Shown here piece after piece: positions 17,353 through 25,724 of a stretch of 64,000 bases of DNA. Where the stretch lies: contig NZ_JACCBP010000001.1 of assembly GCF_013408655.1 (NCBI RefSeq), positions 2,728,001 through 2,792,000 on the forward strand, written 5' to 3'. This DNA comes from Pigmentiphaga litoralis. Its GTDB lineage: Bacteria; Pseudomonadota; Gammaproteobacteria; Burkholderiales; Burkholderiaceae_B. Position numbers and translations under genes: made by a program. Under the pieces are notes generated by a model. The model did no database searches. It worked only from the letters and a program-made list of their open reading frames with translations, and was not told the DNA's origin. The stretch's first letter is position 1, and every line of letters starts with the position of its first letter.

Positions 17353-18372
17353 TCAATCGGTGGCCCGACTCACCCACACCCATCGCGACGTGACATAGCG
17401 CAGCCGCAGTTCCGGAAAGCTGATCTGCAGCAGGCGCAGCGCCTCGTCCGGCTTGTCGAGCGGCAGGACACCGGACACTTTCAGCCCGGCAAGCGCTTCG
17501 CCATCAAAGCGGATGCCGCCCGGGCGGTGCCGGGCCAGTTGCGCGAGCACCTCGGGCAAAGGCTGTTCATCCAGCACCAGTTGGCGCTGCCGCCAGCCGG
17601 CTTCGACGCGCCGGGCATCCAGGCTTTCGACCTGCCCGATCCCCTGGGGCGTGACCCGCAACCGCTGGCCGCCCTGCACCACGACGCGGGCCGGCCCCCC
17701 TGTCGGCGCCGACAAGGTGTTTTCGACCACCACCTGCGACTCGAACATCTCCAGGTCGGTCTTGCCATTCGCATAGCTGACCAGGAAGCGGGTGCCCAGC
17801 GCCTGGATGCGCGTGTCGGGGGTTTCGATCACAAACGGCCGCGACGCATCCTTGGCGACATCCACCCGGATGTCGCCGCCCAGCAGTTCGACCGTGCGGC
17901 GCGTTGCGTCGAACCGCAGCTTGATGGCGCTGGCCCCGCTCAGGCTGATGCGCGTGCCGTCGGACAGGGTCTGCTCGATCCATTCACGCTCGGAACTGCG
18001 CAGATCGGCCTGCAACAGGCCGGGGGCCGACAACAGGCCGCTGAAACCGATGGCGCCCGCCAACACGACGATGCCAGTCAGCACCGTGCCGGCCTGCAGC
18101 GCGCTGCGGCGGCGCCGCTTTCCCGCCCGGGCCGCATCCAGCGCCGCGCGCGCAGGGCGGGCATCATCGCCACTGCGGCGGCGCACCGTGTCGACCTGCC
18201 CGATGAAACCTTCGATGCGCGCCGCGGCCTGGGCATGGCGGGGATCGGCGGCGCGCCACGCACGAAAGCCCTGCTCGGCCTGCGCGCGTTCGGTGGCGTC
18301 GTCACAGGTCAGCAGCACCATCCATTCCGCGGCCTGCTCGGCGACCGAGGGCGTTTTTCGTTGGGCGGGCAC
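17353..18372 (-). CDS. FecR-type anti-sigma/sigma-regulator protein
   Basis: 339 aa; a GTG at 18372 directly follows the sigma-factor stop (TGAGTG). The N-terminal 90 residues are cytoplasmic (EQAAEWMVLL, FRAWRAADPRHAQA), typical of FecR N-domains. A membrane segment lies near residues 94-116. The periplasmic part contains the FecR core (LSDGTRISLSGASAIKLRFD, VELLGGDIRVDV, FLVSYANG) and a C-terminal STN-interacting region. It transmits the receptor's signal to the sigma factor. Confidence 0.93.
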   Translation of the reverse strand: MPAQRKTPSVAEQAAEWMVLLTCDDATERAQAEQGFRAWRAADPRHAQAAARIEGFIGQVDTVRRRSGDDARPARAALDAARAGKRRRRSALQAGTVLTGIVVLAGAIGFSGLLSAPGLLQADLRSSEREWIEQTLSDGTRISLSGASAIKLRFDATRRTVELLGGDIRVDVAKDASRPFVIETPDTRIQALGTRFLVSYANGKTDLEMFESQVVVENTLSAPTGGPARVVVQGGQRLRVTPQGIGQVESLDARRVEAGWRQRQLVLDEQPLPEVLAQLARHRPGGIRFDGEALAGLKVSGVLPLDKPDEALRLLQISFPELRLRYVTSRWVWVSRATD

Positions 18373-18870
18373 TCAGTTGTCCAGCAGGAACTGGCAGTGC
18401 GTCAGCGCCTGCACCAGGTATTTCCTGACCATCCGTTCGGATACGCCCAGGTGGCCGGCGATATCCCGTTGCGGCTCGCCGTCCAGGTAATGCAGCAGGA
18501 AGGCCTGCCGAGGCTTGTCGGCAAGTCCGTTCAGGACGGCTTCGATCTGCGTCAGGGCCTGCACGGTTTCCAGGATCTGTTGGGGTGACGGCGCGCCCGT
18601 CCGGTGCACGGCGGCCAGGGCAAGTTCCTGCAGGTAGGCGTCTTCGATGACTTTGCGGCGCGCGCGGTCGGCCATCAGGTGATTGGCGGTGGTGACCAGA
18701 AACGCCCGGGGTTCACGAATGCCCAGCAAGGTATCGCGCGACGTAATGATCCGCAAAAACGTGTCTTGCGTCAGGTCGGCGGCGTTGTCGGCGGACCCGA
18801 GCTTGCGGCGCAGCCAGTTGAACAGCCAGCCCCGATGCTCGCAGTAGAGGGTCGTCACGTGATCCTGCAA
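18373..18870 (-). CDS. FecI-like ECF sigma factor
   Basis: 165 aa if started at the TTG at 18870, which has a strong GGAGGGG site six bases upstream. A longer in-frame version begins with TTG at 18912 but has no ribosome site and overlaps the Fur-like box. No ATG is available near the N-terminus. Sigma region 2 reads LYCEHRGWLFNWLRRKLG...ADLTQDTFLRI; region 4 ends EPQRDIAGHLGVSERMVRKYLVQAL. It should drive the receptor operon when the FecR partner is signalled. First gene of the iron locus. Confidence 0.92.
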   Translation of the reverse strand: MQDHVTTLYCEHRGWLFNWLRRKLGSADNAADLTQDTFLRIITSRDTLLGIREPRAFLVTTANHLMADRARRKVIEDAYLQELALAAVHRTGAPSPQQILETVQALTQIEAVLNGLADKPRQAFLLHYLDGEPQRDIAGHLGVSERMVRKYLVQALTHCQFLLDN

Positions 18871-18911
18871 TGGGGTCCCCTCCGCCAAGGTTGTCGCCGC
18901 CACACCCTGCA

Positions 18912-18930
18912 AATGAGGATGAGAATGATT
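18912..18930 (-). promoter_or_regulatory. Candidate Fur box
   Basis: On the plus strand the site is three consecutive hexamers AATGAG, GATGAG, AATGAT, close to the Fur hexamer NATWAT, followed by T. It lies just downstream of a TATAAT -10 element and upstream of the preferred sigma-factor start, so bound Fur would block transcription when iron is plentiful. Confidence 0.65.
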
Positions 18931-18938
18931 AACGGCGC

Positions 18939-18944
18939 ATTATA
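18939..18944 (-). promoter_or_regulatory. Candidate -10 element (TATAAT) of the fecI promoter
   Basis: A perfect TATAAT reads on the minus strand here, upstream of the sigma gene. No good -35 hexamer is seen at 16-18 bp spacing. Start of transcription would fall inside the adjacent Fur-like box. Confidence 0.5.
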
Positions 18945-19068
18945 TCCACATGCCCCGCCGATCCTTCGCCGCCCAGTTATAGACTCTATGGCAATTCCTT
19001 GACTAACCCCCTCCGGTCTTTTCCCCTTTAATGGGGCGAGTTGCCCTCTTCGGGTAAACGAGGCCCCC

Positions 19069-20457
19069 ATGTATCCCATCTCCGACTTCGTGGCCGCGCT
19101 TGGCCCGATCGTTTCCACCACGGACCCCATCAGCCTGCGGGCGAAAAGCCGCGACCGGTATGCGGTCAGCCCCATGCTCAAGACCATGCTGGAAGGCAAG
19201 CGCGCGGACGTGGTGGTCAGCCCGGCCAGCAAGGCCGAACTGATCCAGGTGGTGGCGGCAGCCGCAAAGTTCCGGATCCCGATCACCACACGCGGCGGCG
19301 GCACGGCCAATTACGGCCAGAGCGTGCCGCTGCACGGCGGCATCCTGCTGGACATGAGCGGCGTGGCGGGTGTGCTGTGGACGCGTCCTGGCGAGATCCG
19401 GGCGCTGGCCGGCACCATCGTCGACGACATGGACACGGCGGCCAAGGCCATCGGATGGGAGCTGCGCATATTTCCGACCACCAAGACCACGGCCACCATC
19501 GGCGGCTTTCTGGCGGGCGGCACGGGCGGAATCGGGAGCGCGTCGTGGGGCGTGCTGCGCGACCGCGGCAACATCACGGCGGTCGAAGTGATCTCTATGG
19601 AAGAAACGCCGCGCGTGATCGAACTGCGTGGCCGCGACGCCCGCATGGTGCACCACGCGTACGGCGCGAACTGCATCATCAGCGAGGTCGAGATGCCGCT
19701 GGCCCCGGCGTGGGATTGGCTGGAAGCCATCGTGACCTTTCCGGACTATATCGACACGGTCAAATTCGGCGTGGCGCTGGGCAATGAAGACGGCATCGTC
19801 AAGAAGCTGCTGTCGGTGCAGGAATGGCCCACGCCCCGCCTGGTGGGCGTGCTGGGCGATCTGGTGCCCGACGGCCATTCGATGATTTCCTGCATGGTGT
19901 CGTCCTTGTGCCGGCAGGATTTCGAAGAACTGGTGGCGGAGCATGGCGGCCATCTGGCTTCGGTCTGCCGCGAGAAACAAGGGCCCTACGCGGTCCCGAT
20001 GTACGAATTTGCGTATGGCCATGCGCTGCGGCAGGTGCAGAAGTCGGATCCCCGCCGCACGTCGGTCGAAGGCTTTTTCAAAAGCGACGATCTGGTCGGC
20101 CTGGTGCGCCGCGTGCACGACAAGGTGGACGGCATGGGGCCGATGCGCATGGAATTGCGGCGCTGGGGCGGCGCGCTGGTGGGCAGCGGATCGCCCTATG
20201 TGATTTTCGAAAGCGAGGCGCAGATGGCGCGGCTGGTGGAGATCATGCAGGCCGAGGGCGTGAGCGTGGCCAATCCGCACACGTCGTCGGTCCGGTCCGT
20301 TGGCAAGAAGGAAGTGAGTGAGCGCGACATTGCGTTCAAGCGGGACATGGACCCGTATGGCCTGCTGAACCCGGGCCGTTTCGATGCGGATGGCAAGGAC
20401 GAGGCCTTTTCGGCCACCCTGCCCACCGACAGCTGGATGTACCGCAAGGCCGTGTAA
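19069..20457 (+). CDS. FAD-binding oxidoreductase (PCMH/GlcD-type), copy 1
   Basis: 462 aa. The N-terminal half is an FAD-binding PCMH domain: VVVSPASKAELIQVV, then TRGGGTANYGQSVPL, then GGFLAGGTGGIGS. The C-terminal half is an alpha/beta substrate domain ending FKRDMDPYGLLNPGRF, as in glycolate or D-lactate dehydrogenase-like flavoenzymes. No Fe-S motif and no signal peptide. It is followed by a close paralogue starting 55 bp later on the same strand, so the two may form a heteromer or act on related 2-hydroxy acids. The substrate is unknown. Confidence 0.9.
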   Translation: MYPISDFVAALGPIVSTTDPISLRAKSRDRYAVSPMLKTMLEGKRADVVVSPASKAELIQVVAAAAKFRIPITTRGGGTANYGQSVPLHGGILLDMSGVAGVLWTRPGEIRALAGTIVDDMDTAAKAIGWELRIFPTTKTTATIGGFLAGGTGGIGSASWGVLRDRGNITAVEVISMEETPRVIELRGRDARMVHHAYGANCIISEVEMPLAPAWDWLEAIVTFPDYIDTVKFGVALGNEDGIVKKLLSVQEWPTPRLVGVLGDLVPDGHSMISCMVSSLCRQDFEELVAEHGGHLASVCREKQGPYAVPMYEFAYGHALRQVQKSDPRRTSVEGFFKSDDLVGLVRRVHDKVDGMGPMRMELRRWGGALVGSGSPYVIFESEAQMARLVEIMQAEGVSVANPHTSSVRSVGKKEVSERDIAFKRDMDPYGLLNPGRFDADGKDEAFSATLPTDSWMYRKAV

Positions 20458-20512
20458 AGGCGGCGGCCACCCGCCGCGCCAACGACCTGACCTCTGATTT
20501 CCAAGGAATGCC

Positions 20513-21907
20513 GTGACGTACCCGATAGCCGAATTCTGTGCCGACCTGGGCGACGTGCCCCACGCCACCGACGCGATGACCATCCGCAAAAAAAGCCGCG
20601 ACCAGTTCGCGGTCAGCCCCCTGCTGCGCCAGTCGCTGGCCGGCCGCGTGGCCGACGTGGTGGCGTCGCCGCGCAGCAAGGACGATGTGCTGACGATCAT
20701 CAAGGCAGCCGTCAAGCATCGCATTCCGCTGACGGCGCGCGGGGGCGGCACGGCCAACTACGGCCAGAGCGTGCCGCTGCAGGGCGGCATCCTGCTGGAC
20801 ATGACCGGCCTGAGTGGCATCGTGTCGATCAACGAAGGCAACGTGCGGGCGCTGTCCGGCACCTGCATGGCGGACATCGACGTGGCCGCGCGCGAGAAAG
20901 GCTGGGAGATGCGCATCCACCCGTCGACGCGTTCGGTGTCGAGCATTGCCGGCTTCGTGGCCGGCGGCAGCGGCGGCATGGGCAGCTGCCAGTGGGGCAT
21001 GCTGCGTGACCGCGGCAACATCACGGCCATGGAAGTGGTCAGCGTCGAGGCCGAACCGCGCTTTGTCGAACTGCGCGGCCGGGACGTCGAACTGGTCCAC
21101 CACGCCTACGGCACCAACGCCATCATTACCGAAGTCGAAATGCCGACCACGCCCGCCTGGACCTGGAAGGAAGTGATCGTGGCGTTTCCGGAATTCCTGG
21201 TGGCGTCGCGCTTCGGGGTCCAGCTGGCGTCGGAACCGGCGATCACCAAGAAGCTGATCTCGCTGCAGGAATGGCCCGTGGCGCGCCTGATGACGGCGCT
21301 GGGCGACATCGTTCCCGACGGCCACACGATGGTCAATTGCATGATCGCGGCGCCGACGATGGACGCATTCAAAGGCCTGGTCGACGACTTTGGCGGCAGC
21401 ATCGTGCATGAAAGCCTGGAAGGCCAGGGCTTCTATGGCGCGCCGATCTATGAATTTGCGTATGGCCACGGCCTGCGGCAGATCCAGAAGTCGCAGCCGA
21501 CCTACACCGGTCTGCAGGGCATGTTCCCCGCCCAGGATCTGCTCCCGACCATCGAACGGGTGCACGCGGCCTGGGGCGGCACGGCGCCGCTGCGCATGGA
21601 AGTGTTCCTGAGCCAGGGCGAAGTGGTGACCATGGGCTCGCCCGGCATCGTGTATGAAAACGAGGCGCAGATGGCGGCGATCGTGGCCAAGCTGCAGAGC
21701 TTTGGCGTGAAGGTGGCGAATTCCCACACCACGGGTGTGCGCGAAGTCGGCATCAAGCAGTTCGATGACCGCGATGCCGTCTTCAAACGGAGCATGGATC
21801 CGCACAAGCTGCTCAATCCGGGCAAGCTGGATTTCGATGACATTCCGGCGTCCGACAGCCGGTCATCCCTCCCCACCCAAGGGTGGAGCTTCCGCAAGGC
21901 TGGTTAA
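20513..21907 (+). CDS. FAD-binding oxidoreductase, copy 2 (paralogue)
   Basis: 464 aa; GTG start at 20513 preceded by AAGGAA. It is colinear with the upstream protein over its full length: TARGGGTANYGQSVPLQGG, GFVAGGSGGMGS, YEFAYGHGLRQIQKS, FKRSMDPHKLLNPGKL. Many blocks are identical, while the substrate half diverges more, as expected after duplication and specialisation. Same predicted flavoenzyme class, cytoplasmic. It is probably cotranscribed with copy 1 and ends 141 bp before thiS. Confidence 0.9.
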   Translation: MTYPIAEFCADLGDVPHATDAMTIRKKSRDQFAVSPLLRQSLAGRVADVVASPRSKDDVLTIIKAAVKHRIPLTARGGGTANYGQSVPLQGGILLDMTGLSGIVSINEGNVRALSGTCMADIDVAAREKGWEMRIHPSTRSVSSIAGFVAGGSGGMGSCQWGMLRDRGNITAMEVVSVEAEPRFVELRGRDVELVHHAYGTNAIITEVEMPTTPAWTWKEVIVAFPEFLVASRFGVQLASEPAITKKLISLQEWPVARLMTALGDIVPDGHTMVNCMIAAPTMDAFKGLVDDFGGSIVHESLEGQGFYGAPIYEFAYGHGLRQIQKSQPTYTGLQGMFPAQDLLPTIERVHAAWGGTAPLRMEVFLSQGEVVTMGSPGIVYENEAQMAAIVAKLQSFGVKVANSHTTGVREVGIKQFDDRDAVFKRSMDPHKLLNPGKLDFDDIPASDSRSSLPTQGWSFRKAG

Positions 21908-22048
21908 GCCTACAATGTCCGCCGAATACCCGGTTTTCCTGGCCACACGCCCCGGGTAAGCTCCCCTTTCGTCGATCGCACGCATTCGGTTACGGTCTGT
22001 TTGCCCCCGTTTACCGCCGATGCCCTGTCTCGGACTAAAATCCGGCGC

Positions 22049-22249
22049 ATGAAAATCGTAATGAACGGGGAATCGCGCACGATCGAGGTCCCCACCTCTG
22101 TCGCGGATCTGATCCAAACGCTGGGCTATGCGGGTAAACGCGTAGCTGTCGAGCGCAATGGCGAGATCGTGCCGCGCAGTGTGCATCAACAAACCATGCT
22201 CGCCGACGGTGATCACCTTGAGATCGTCGTCGCGGTCGGCGGAGGCTGA
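22049..22249 (+). CDS. thiS: ThiS sulfur-carrier protein
   Basis: 66 aa from the ATG at 22049: [14 protein letters not shown], then [24 protein letters not shown]. The beta-grasp pattern and the C-terminal Gly-Gly are those of ThiS, which carries sulfur as thiocarboxylate for thiazole synthesis by ThiG. No thiG follows; the next gene is trmB one base later. No TPP-riboswitch signature was seen in the 141 bp upstream. Confidence 0.88.
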   Translation: MKIVMNGESRTIEVPTSVADLIQTLGYAGKRVAVERNGEIVPRSVHQQTMLADGDHLEIVVAVGGG

Positions 22250-22250
22250 C

Positions 22251-23042
22251 ATGACTAATTCCGATATCCTGCGCCCGGCGCCTTTCAACGGACTCGCCAC
22301 GCTGGCGACCGGCCCGGCCAATGCGGCCACGGCCGCGACTGCCCACATCCGCAGTTTCGTGCATCGCCGGGGCCACATCACGCTGGGCCAGAAAGAAGCG
22401 CTCGACACCCTGCTCGACAAATGGTCGATCAAGTACACCGACCGGCACCTGCCTGTGGCGACCACGTTTGGCCGCGAAGCGCCGACCGTGCTCGAGATCG
22501 GTTTCGGCATGGGCGAGACGACCGAAAAGATTGCGCTGGCCAAGCCCGAGCTCAATTTCATTGGTGTGGAAGTCTTCAACGCCGGCGTGGGCGCGATGCT
22601 CAAGCGTATCGAAACGTCGAACCTGAGCAATGTGCGCATCATCCAGCACGACGCGGTCGAAGTGGTGCGGGACATGATCGCGCCGAACTCGCTGGCTGGC
22701 GTGCACGTGTACTTTCCCGATCCGTGGCCCAAGAAGCGCCACAACAAGCGCCGGCTGATCCAGTCGACCTTCGTGTCGCTGCTAGCCAGCCGCATCGCCC
22801 CGGGCGGTTATCTGCACTGCGCGACCGACTGGGAAAACTACGCCGAGCAGATGCTGGACGTGCTGTCGCGCGAACCGCTGCTGGCCAATACGGCGGACGG
22901 TTTTGCCGAGCGTCCGGCCTGGCGCCCGCAGACCAAGTTCGAAACCCGCGGCCTGCGCCTGGGCCACGGCGTATGGGACGTGATCTTTGAGCGTCCGCAG
23001 TTTTCGCGGTTCACGCCGGCACTGCCGACCGTGACGCCGTGA
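22251..23042 (+). CDS. trmB: tRNA (guanine-N7)-methyltransferase TrmB
   Basis: 263 aa from the ATG at 22251, one base after the thiS stop. The SAM site is [12 protein letters not shown] near residue 82; [18 protein letters not shown] is the TrmB signature with the catalytic Asp; the C-terminal [16 protein letters not shown] binds tRNA. It makes m7G46 in the tRNA variable loop. The first 40 residues are Ala/Thr-rich and poorly conserved in the family. A strong hairpin follows at 23101. Confidence 0.95.
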   Translation: MTNSDILRPAPFNGLATLATGPANAATAATAHIRSFVHRRGHITLGQKEALDTLLDKWSIKYTDRHLPVATTFGREAPTVLEIGFGMGETTEKIALAKPELNFIGVEVFNAGVGAMLKRIETSNLSNVRIIQHDAVEVVRDMIAPNSLAGVHVYFPDPWPKKRHNKRRLIQSTFVSLLASRIAPGGYLHCATDWENYAEQMLDVLSREPLLANTADGFAERPAWRPQTKFETRGLRLGHGVWDVIFERPQFSRFTPALPTVTP

Positions 23043-23100
23043 TTCTGGCGGGCTGACGCGTTTGCTGCGGCCTGTCTGCGGCAAAGCACGGCGGCGATAA

Positions 23101-23134
23101 AAAGGGGCGCTTTCTGCGAAGAAAGCGCCCCTTT
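23101..23134. terminator. Bidirectional terminator between trmB and livF
   Basis: A perfect 14-bp stem (AAAGGGGCGCTTTC at 23101-23114 with its complement at 23121-23134) and a six-base loop. On the minus strand the stem is followed by TTTTTATC, a good intrinsic terminator for the Liv operon; on the plus strand the T-run is weaker. Confidence 0.88.
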
Positions 23135-23186
23135 CGTTTGGTGGCTTCGTGGGGTCAGCCGGGCTCGGCGCGCGACCAGACCGCGT

Positions 23187-23897
23187 TCACGCCACCGTCA
23201 ACAAGCGCGTCAGGGTCTGCGGATCGTCCAGCAGGCTCTGGCTGGACGACGCATGCACGATCTGCCCACGCTCCAGCACGATCGCCTGCTGCGTCAGGGC
23301 CAGCGCCAGCTTGGCATGCTGTTCGACCACGATCACGGCCATCTGCGAATCCTGCACCAGGCGGCGGATGACACCGGTCAGTTCCTGCACGATGATGGGC
23401 GCGAGCCCTTCCATGGGCTCATCCAGCAACAGCAGGCTGGGATTGACCATCAGCGCCCGGGCGATCGCCAGCATCTGCTGTTCGCCCCCCGACAGCTGAT
23501 TGCCCATGTTGCGTCGCCGTTCCTTCAGCCGCGGGAAGGCGCCATAGACCTTCTCGACATTCCACGGACCGGGCCGCGCCACGGCGGTCAGATGTTCTTC
23601 CACGGTCAACGAGGGGAACATATACCGTTCCTGCGGCACCCAGCCCAGGCCCCGGCCCGCACGTTGGTGCGTGGGCACCGCTGCCAGGTCGCCGCCCTTC
23701 CAGGTCAGCGAGCCGCCATGCAGGCGCGTGATGCCCATCAGGGTGACCAGCAGCGTCGTCTTGCCCATGCCATTGCGGCCAAGCAAGGCCAGGCTGTCGC
23801 CTTCCTGCATGGCCAACGAGATGTCCTCGAGCACCACCGCATCGCCATAGCCGGCGCTGACGTGATCCAGCCGCAGCAGCTCAGCCATGCTGTTCAT
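23187..23897 (-). CDS. livF: LivF-like ABC transporter ATPase
   Basis: 236 aa. Walker A GRNGMGKTT near residue 41, signature LSGGEQQMLAIARAL, Walker B LLLLDEPMEGLAP, H-loop VVEQH. Size and sequence match LivF. Two starts are possible, 23897 and 23888; both overlap the end of livG. With LivG it energises import through LivH/LivM. Last gene of the operon, followed by the hairpin at 23101. Confidence 0.92.
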   Translation of the reverse strand: MNSMAELLRLDHVSAGYGDAVVLEDISLAMQEGDSLALLGRNGMGKTTLLVTLMGITRLHGGSLTWKGGDLAAVPTHQRAGRGLGWVPQERYMFPSLTVEEHLTAVARPGPWNVEKVYGAFPRLKERRRNMGNQLSGGEQQMLAIARALMVNPSLLLLDEPMEGLAPIIVQELTGVIRRLVQDSQMAVIVVEQHAKLALALTQQAIVLERGQIVHASSSQSLLDDPQTLTRLLTVA

Positions 23898-24633
23898 CCC
23901 CCAGATAGACTTCTTTTACGCGCGGATCGGCGGCGATCTCGGCCGGCGTGCCTTCCACGAGTTTCTGCCCGCCCACCATCACCGTGATGCGGTCCGCAAA
24001 CTTGAACACCAGTCCCATATCGTGTTCGATGAACAGGATCGTCACGTCGCGTGGCAGGTCGGCAATCACCGAAAAAAGCTCGGTGCTTTCGCCGGTGGGC
24101 ACGCCCGCAGCCGGCTCGTCCAGCAATAGAATGCGCGGCTTGGTGGCCAGGGCCAGCGCGATCTCGACCAGGCGTTGCCGGCCATAGGCCAGGTTCCGCG
24201 TGATTGTGTGCGCGTCGTCCTGCAGCCGCAATGACGTCAGCAAGGCCATGGCCTCGTCGATCTCGGCATGGTGGCTCGCCACCGTCTTGTGCCACGTGCG
24301 GCCGATGCCCTTGCGTTCGCAAATGGCCAGCACCACCGAATCGAGCACGCTCAATCCCGGGAACAGGGTGTTGATCTGGAACGTGCGTGTCATGCCGCGT
24401 TTGACGCGGGCATGTTGCGGCAGGCCGGTGATCGCCTCGCCTTCCAGGAAGATGCTGCCCGCCGTGGGGCGCAGGGCGCCAGTCAGCAGGTTGATCAGCG
24501 TGGTCTTGCCAGCGCCGTTCGGGCCGATCAGCGCATGCCGCGCGCCGGTCTCGAACGACAGGGTCATGTCGTGGACGGCGCGGAAATCGCCAAAGGCCTT
24601 GCCCAGCCCTTCGGTACGCAGGGCGATGCTCAT
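23881..24633 (-). CDS. livG: LivG-like ABC transporter ATPase
   Basis: 250 aa. Walker A GPNGAGKTT near residue 39, the Q-loop in MTRTFQINTLFPGLSV typical of LivG, Walker B ILLLDEPAAGV, and the H-loop IEHDMGLVF. The canonical LSGGQ-type signature is replaced by LAYGRQRLVEIA, as is common in LivG. Start is ATGA-coupled to livM. Confidence 0.92.
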   Translation of the reverse strand: MSIALRTEGLGKAFGDFRAVHDMTLSFETGARHALIGPNGAGKTTLINLLTGALRPTAGSIFLEGEAITGLPQHARVKRGMTRTFQINTLFPGLSVLDSVVLAICERKGIGRTWHKTVASHHAEIDEAMALLTSLRLQDDAHTITRNLAYGRQRLVEIALALATKPRILLLDEPAAGVPTGESTELFSVIADLPRDVTILFIEHDMGLVFKFADRITVMVGGQKLVEGTPAEIAADPRVKEVYLGDEQHG

Positions 24634-25724
24634 GGAAGGCCTCCGGCGGCGGGACGGCGGGTTTTGGTGTCGCCTTTAGAGTTGGCCTTGCCGCGGCCAT
24701 CCTTGCGCGAGCGCAGACGGCTCAGGGCACCCAGCACGCCACCGCGTGCGAACAGCACCAGGCACACCAGCAGCAGGCCCAGCCAGAACTGCCAGTACAC
24801 GGCGCTGAGGTTAGACAGTTGATCCTGCAGCACCATGAAGATGGCAGCGCCAATCAGGCCGCCATACAGGTACCCGGCGCCGCCGACCACCAGCATGATG
24901 AGGATCTCGGCCGACCGGGTAAAGCTGAGCACGTCGATACCGACGAACTGCGTGGTCTGCGCAAGCAAGCCGCCCGCTACACCCGCCAGCGCCGCCGACA
25001 TCGTATACACCGCAGCCAGGCGTCCGGCCACCGACACGCCAATCGCGGGCATGCGCTTTTCGCCTTCGCGGATCCCCTTCAGGCTCAGGCCGAACGGCGA
25101 CCGCACAATGCGGCGCGCCAGCAGGAACATCAGGAACAGCACCACCAGGATGTAGACATAGGCGGTCGTGCCGTCAAAGCCGAATTCGAACCGGCCCAGC
25201 AGCGGCTTCATTTCGACGCCGCTCAGGCCGTCGACGCCGCCCGTCACATCGTGCAGGCGGTTGGCGACTTCATACAGCATGAGACCGATGCCGAGCGTCA
25301 CGATCAGCCGCGTCAGGTCCTTGCCGCGAACGATCAGTGCACTGGTGATCAGGCCAGCCACCGCGGCCACCGCCGCAGCGGCGACCAGGCCACTGATCGG
25401 CTCGCCCCAGCCGTGCTTGGCGAGCAGGCCGGCCGTATACGCGCCCAGGCCGAAGAACGCGGCATGGCCCAGCGAGACAATGCGCGCGTACCCAAGGATC
25501 AGGTCCAGGGACATGGCGAACAGCCCCGCGATCAGGATCTGCCCGCCAAGCGTGCGATAGCCCGGAAACAGGAAGAAGGCGGCGACCGGCAGCAGCCAGA
25601 ACAGGACTTCGGCCCAGACCAGTGGTTTCGTCGGCGGCACATTGGCCGCGGCGACCGCATTGGCTGCGTCCACCTGAGTCACGGGGGCCGTTGCCGGAAC
25701 CGTCTTGCGGATATCCGGGTTCAT
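24630..25724 (-). CDS. livM: LivM-like ABC transporter permease
   Basis: 364 aa, about eight to ten membrane segments between residues 37 and 325, with LDLILGYARIVSLGHAAFF and the permease loop GIREGEKRMPAIGV. The N-terminal 34 residues are a soluble Ala/Val-rich extension and the last 35 are basic (RSRKDGRGKANSKG). Forms the transmembrane channel with LivH. ATGA overlap with livH. Confidence 0.92.
   Translation of the reverse strand: MNPDIRKTVPATAPVTQVDAANAVAAANVPPTKPLVWAEVLFWLLPVAAFFLFPGYRTLGGQILIAGLFAMSLDLILGYARIVSLGHAAFFGLGAYTAGLLAKHGWGEPISGLVAAAAVAAVAGLITSALIVRGKDLTRLIVTLGIGLMLYEVANRLHDVTGGVDGLSGVEMKPLLGRFEFGFDGTTAYVYILVVLFLMFLLARRIVRSPFGLSLKGIREGEKRMPAIGVSVAGRLAAVYTMSAALAGVAGGLLAQTTQFVGIDVLSFTRSAEILIMLVVGGAGYLYGGLIGAAIFMVLQDQLSNLSAVYWQFWLGLLLVCLVLFARGGVLGALSRLRSRKDGRGKANSKGDTKTRRPAAGGLP

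Noticed and set aside
19003..21805. Two long minus-strand frames across the tandem FAD genes
   Set aside because: Their parallel existence only reflects the two colinear paralogues; no protein features.
21908..22048. TPP riboswitch before thiS
   Set aside because: None of the conserved CUGAGA or GAUAAUGCCAGCG-type signals was found.
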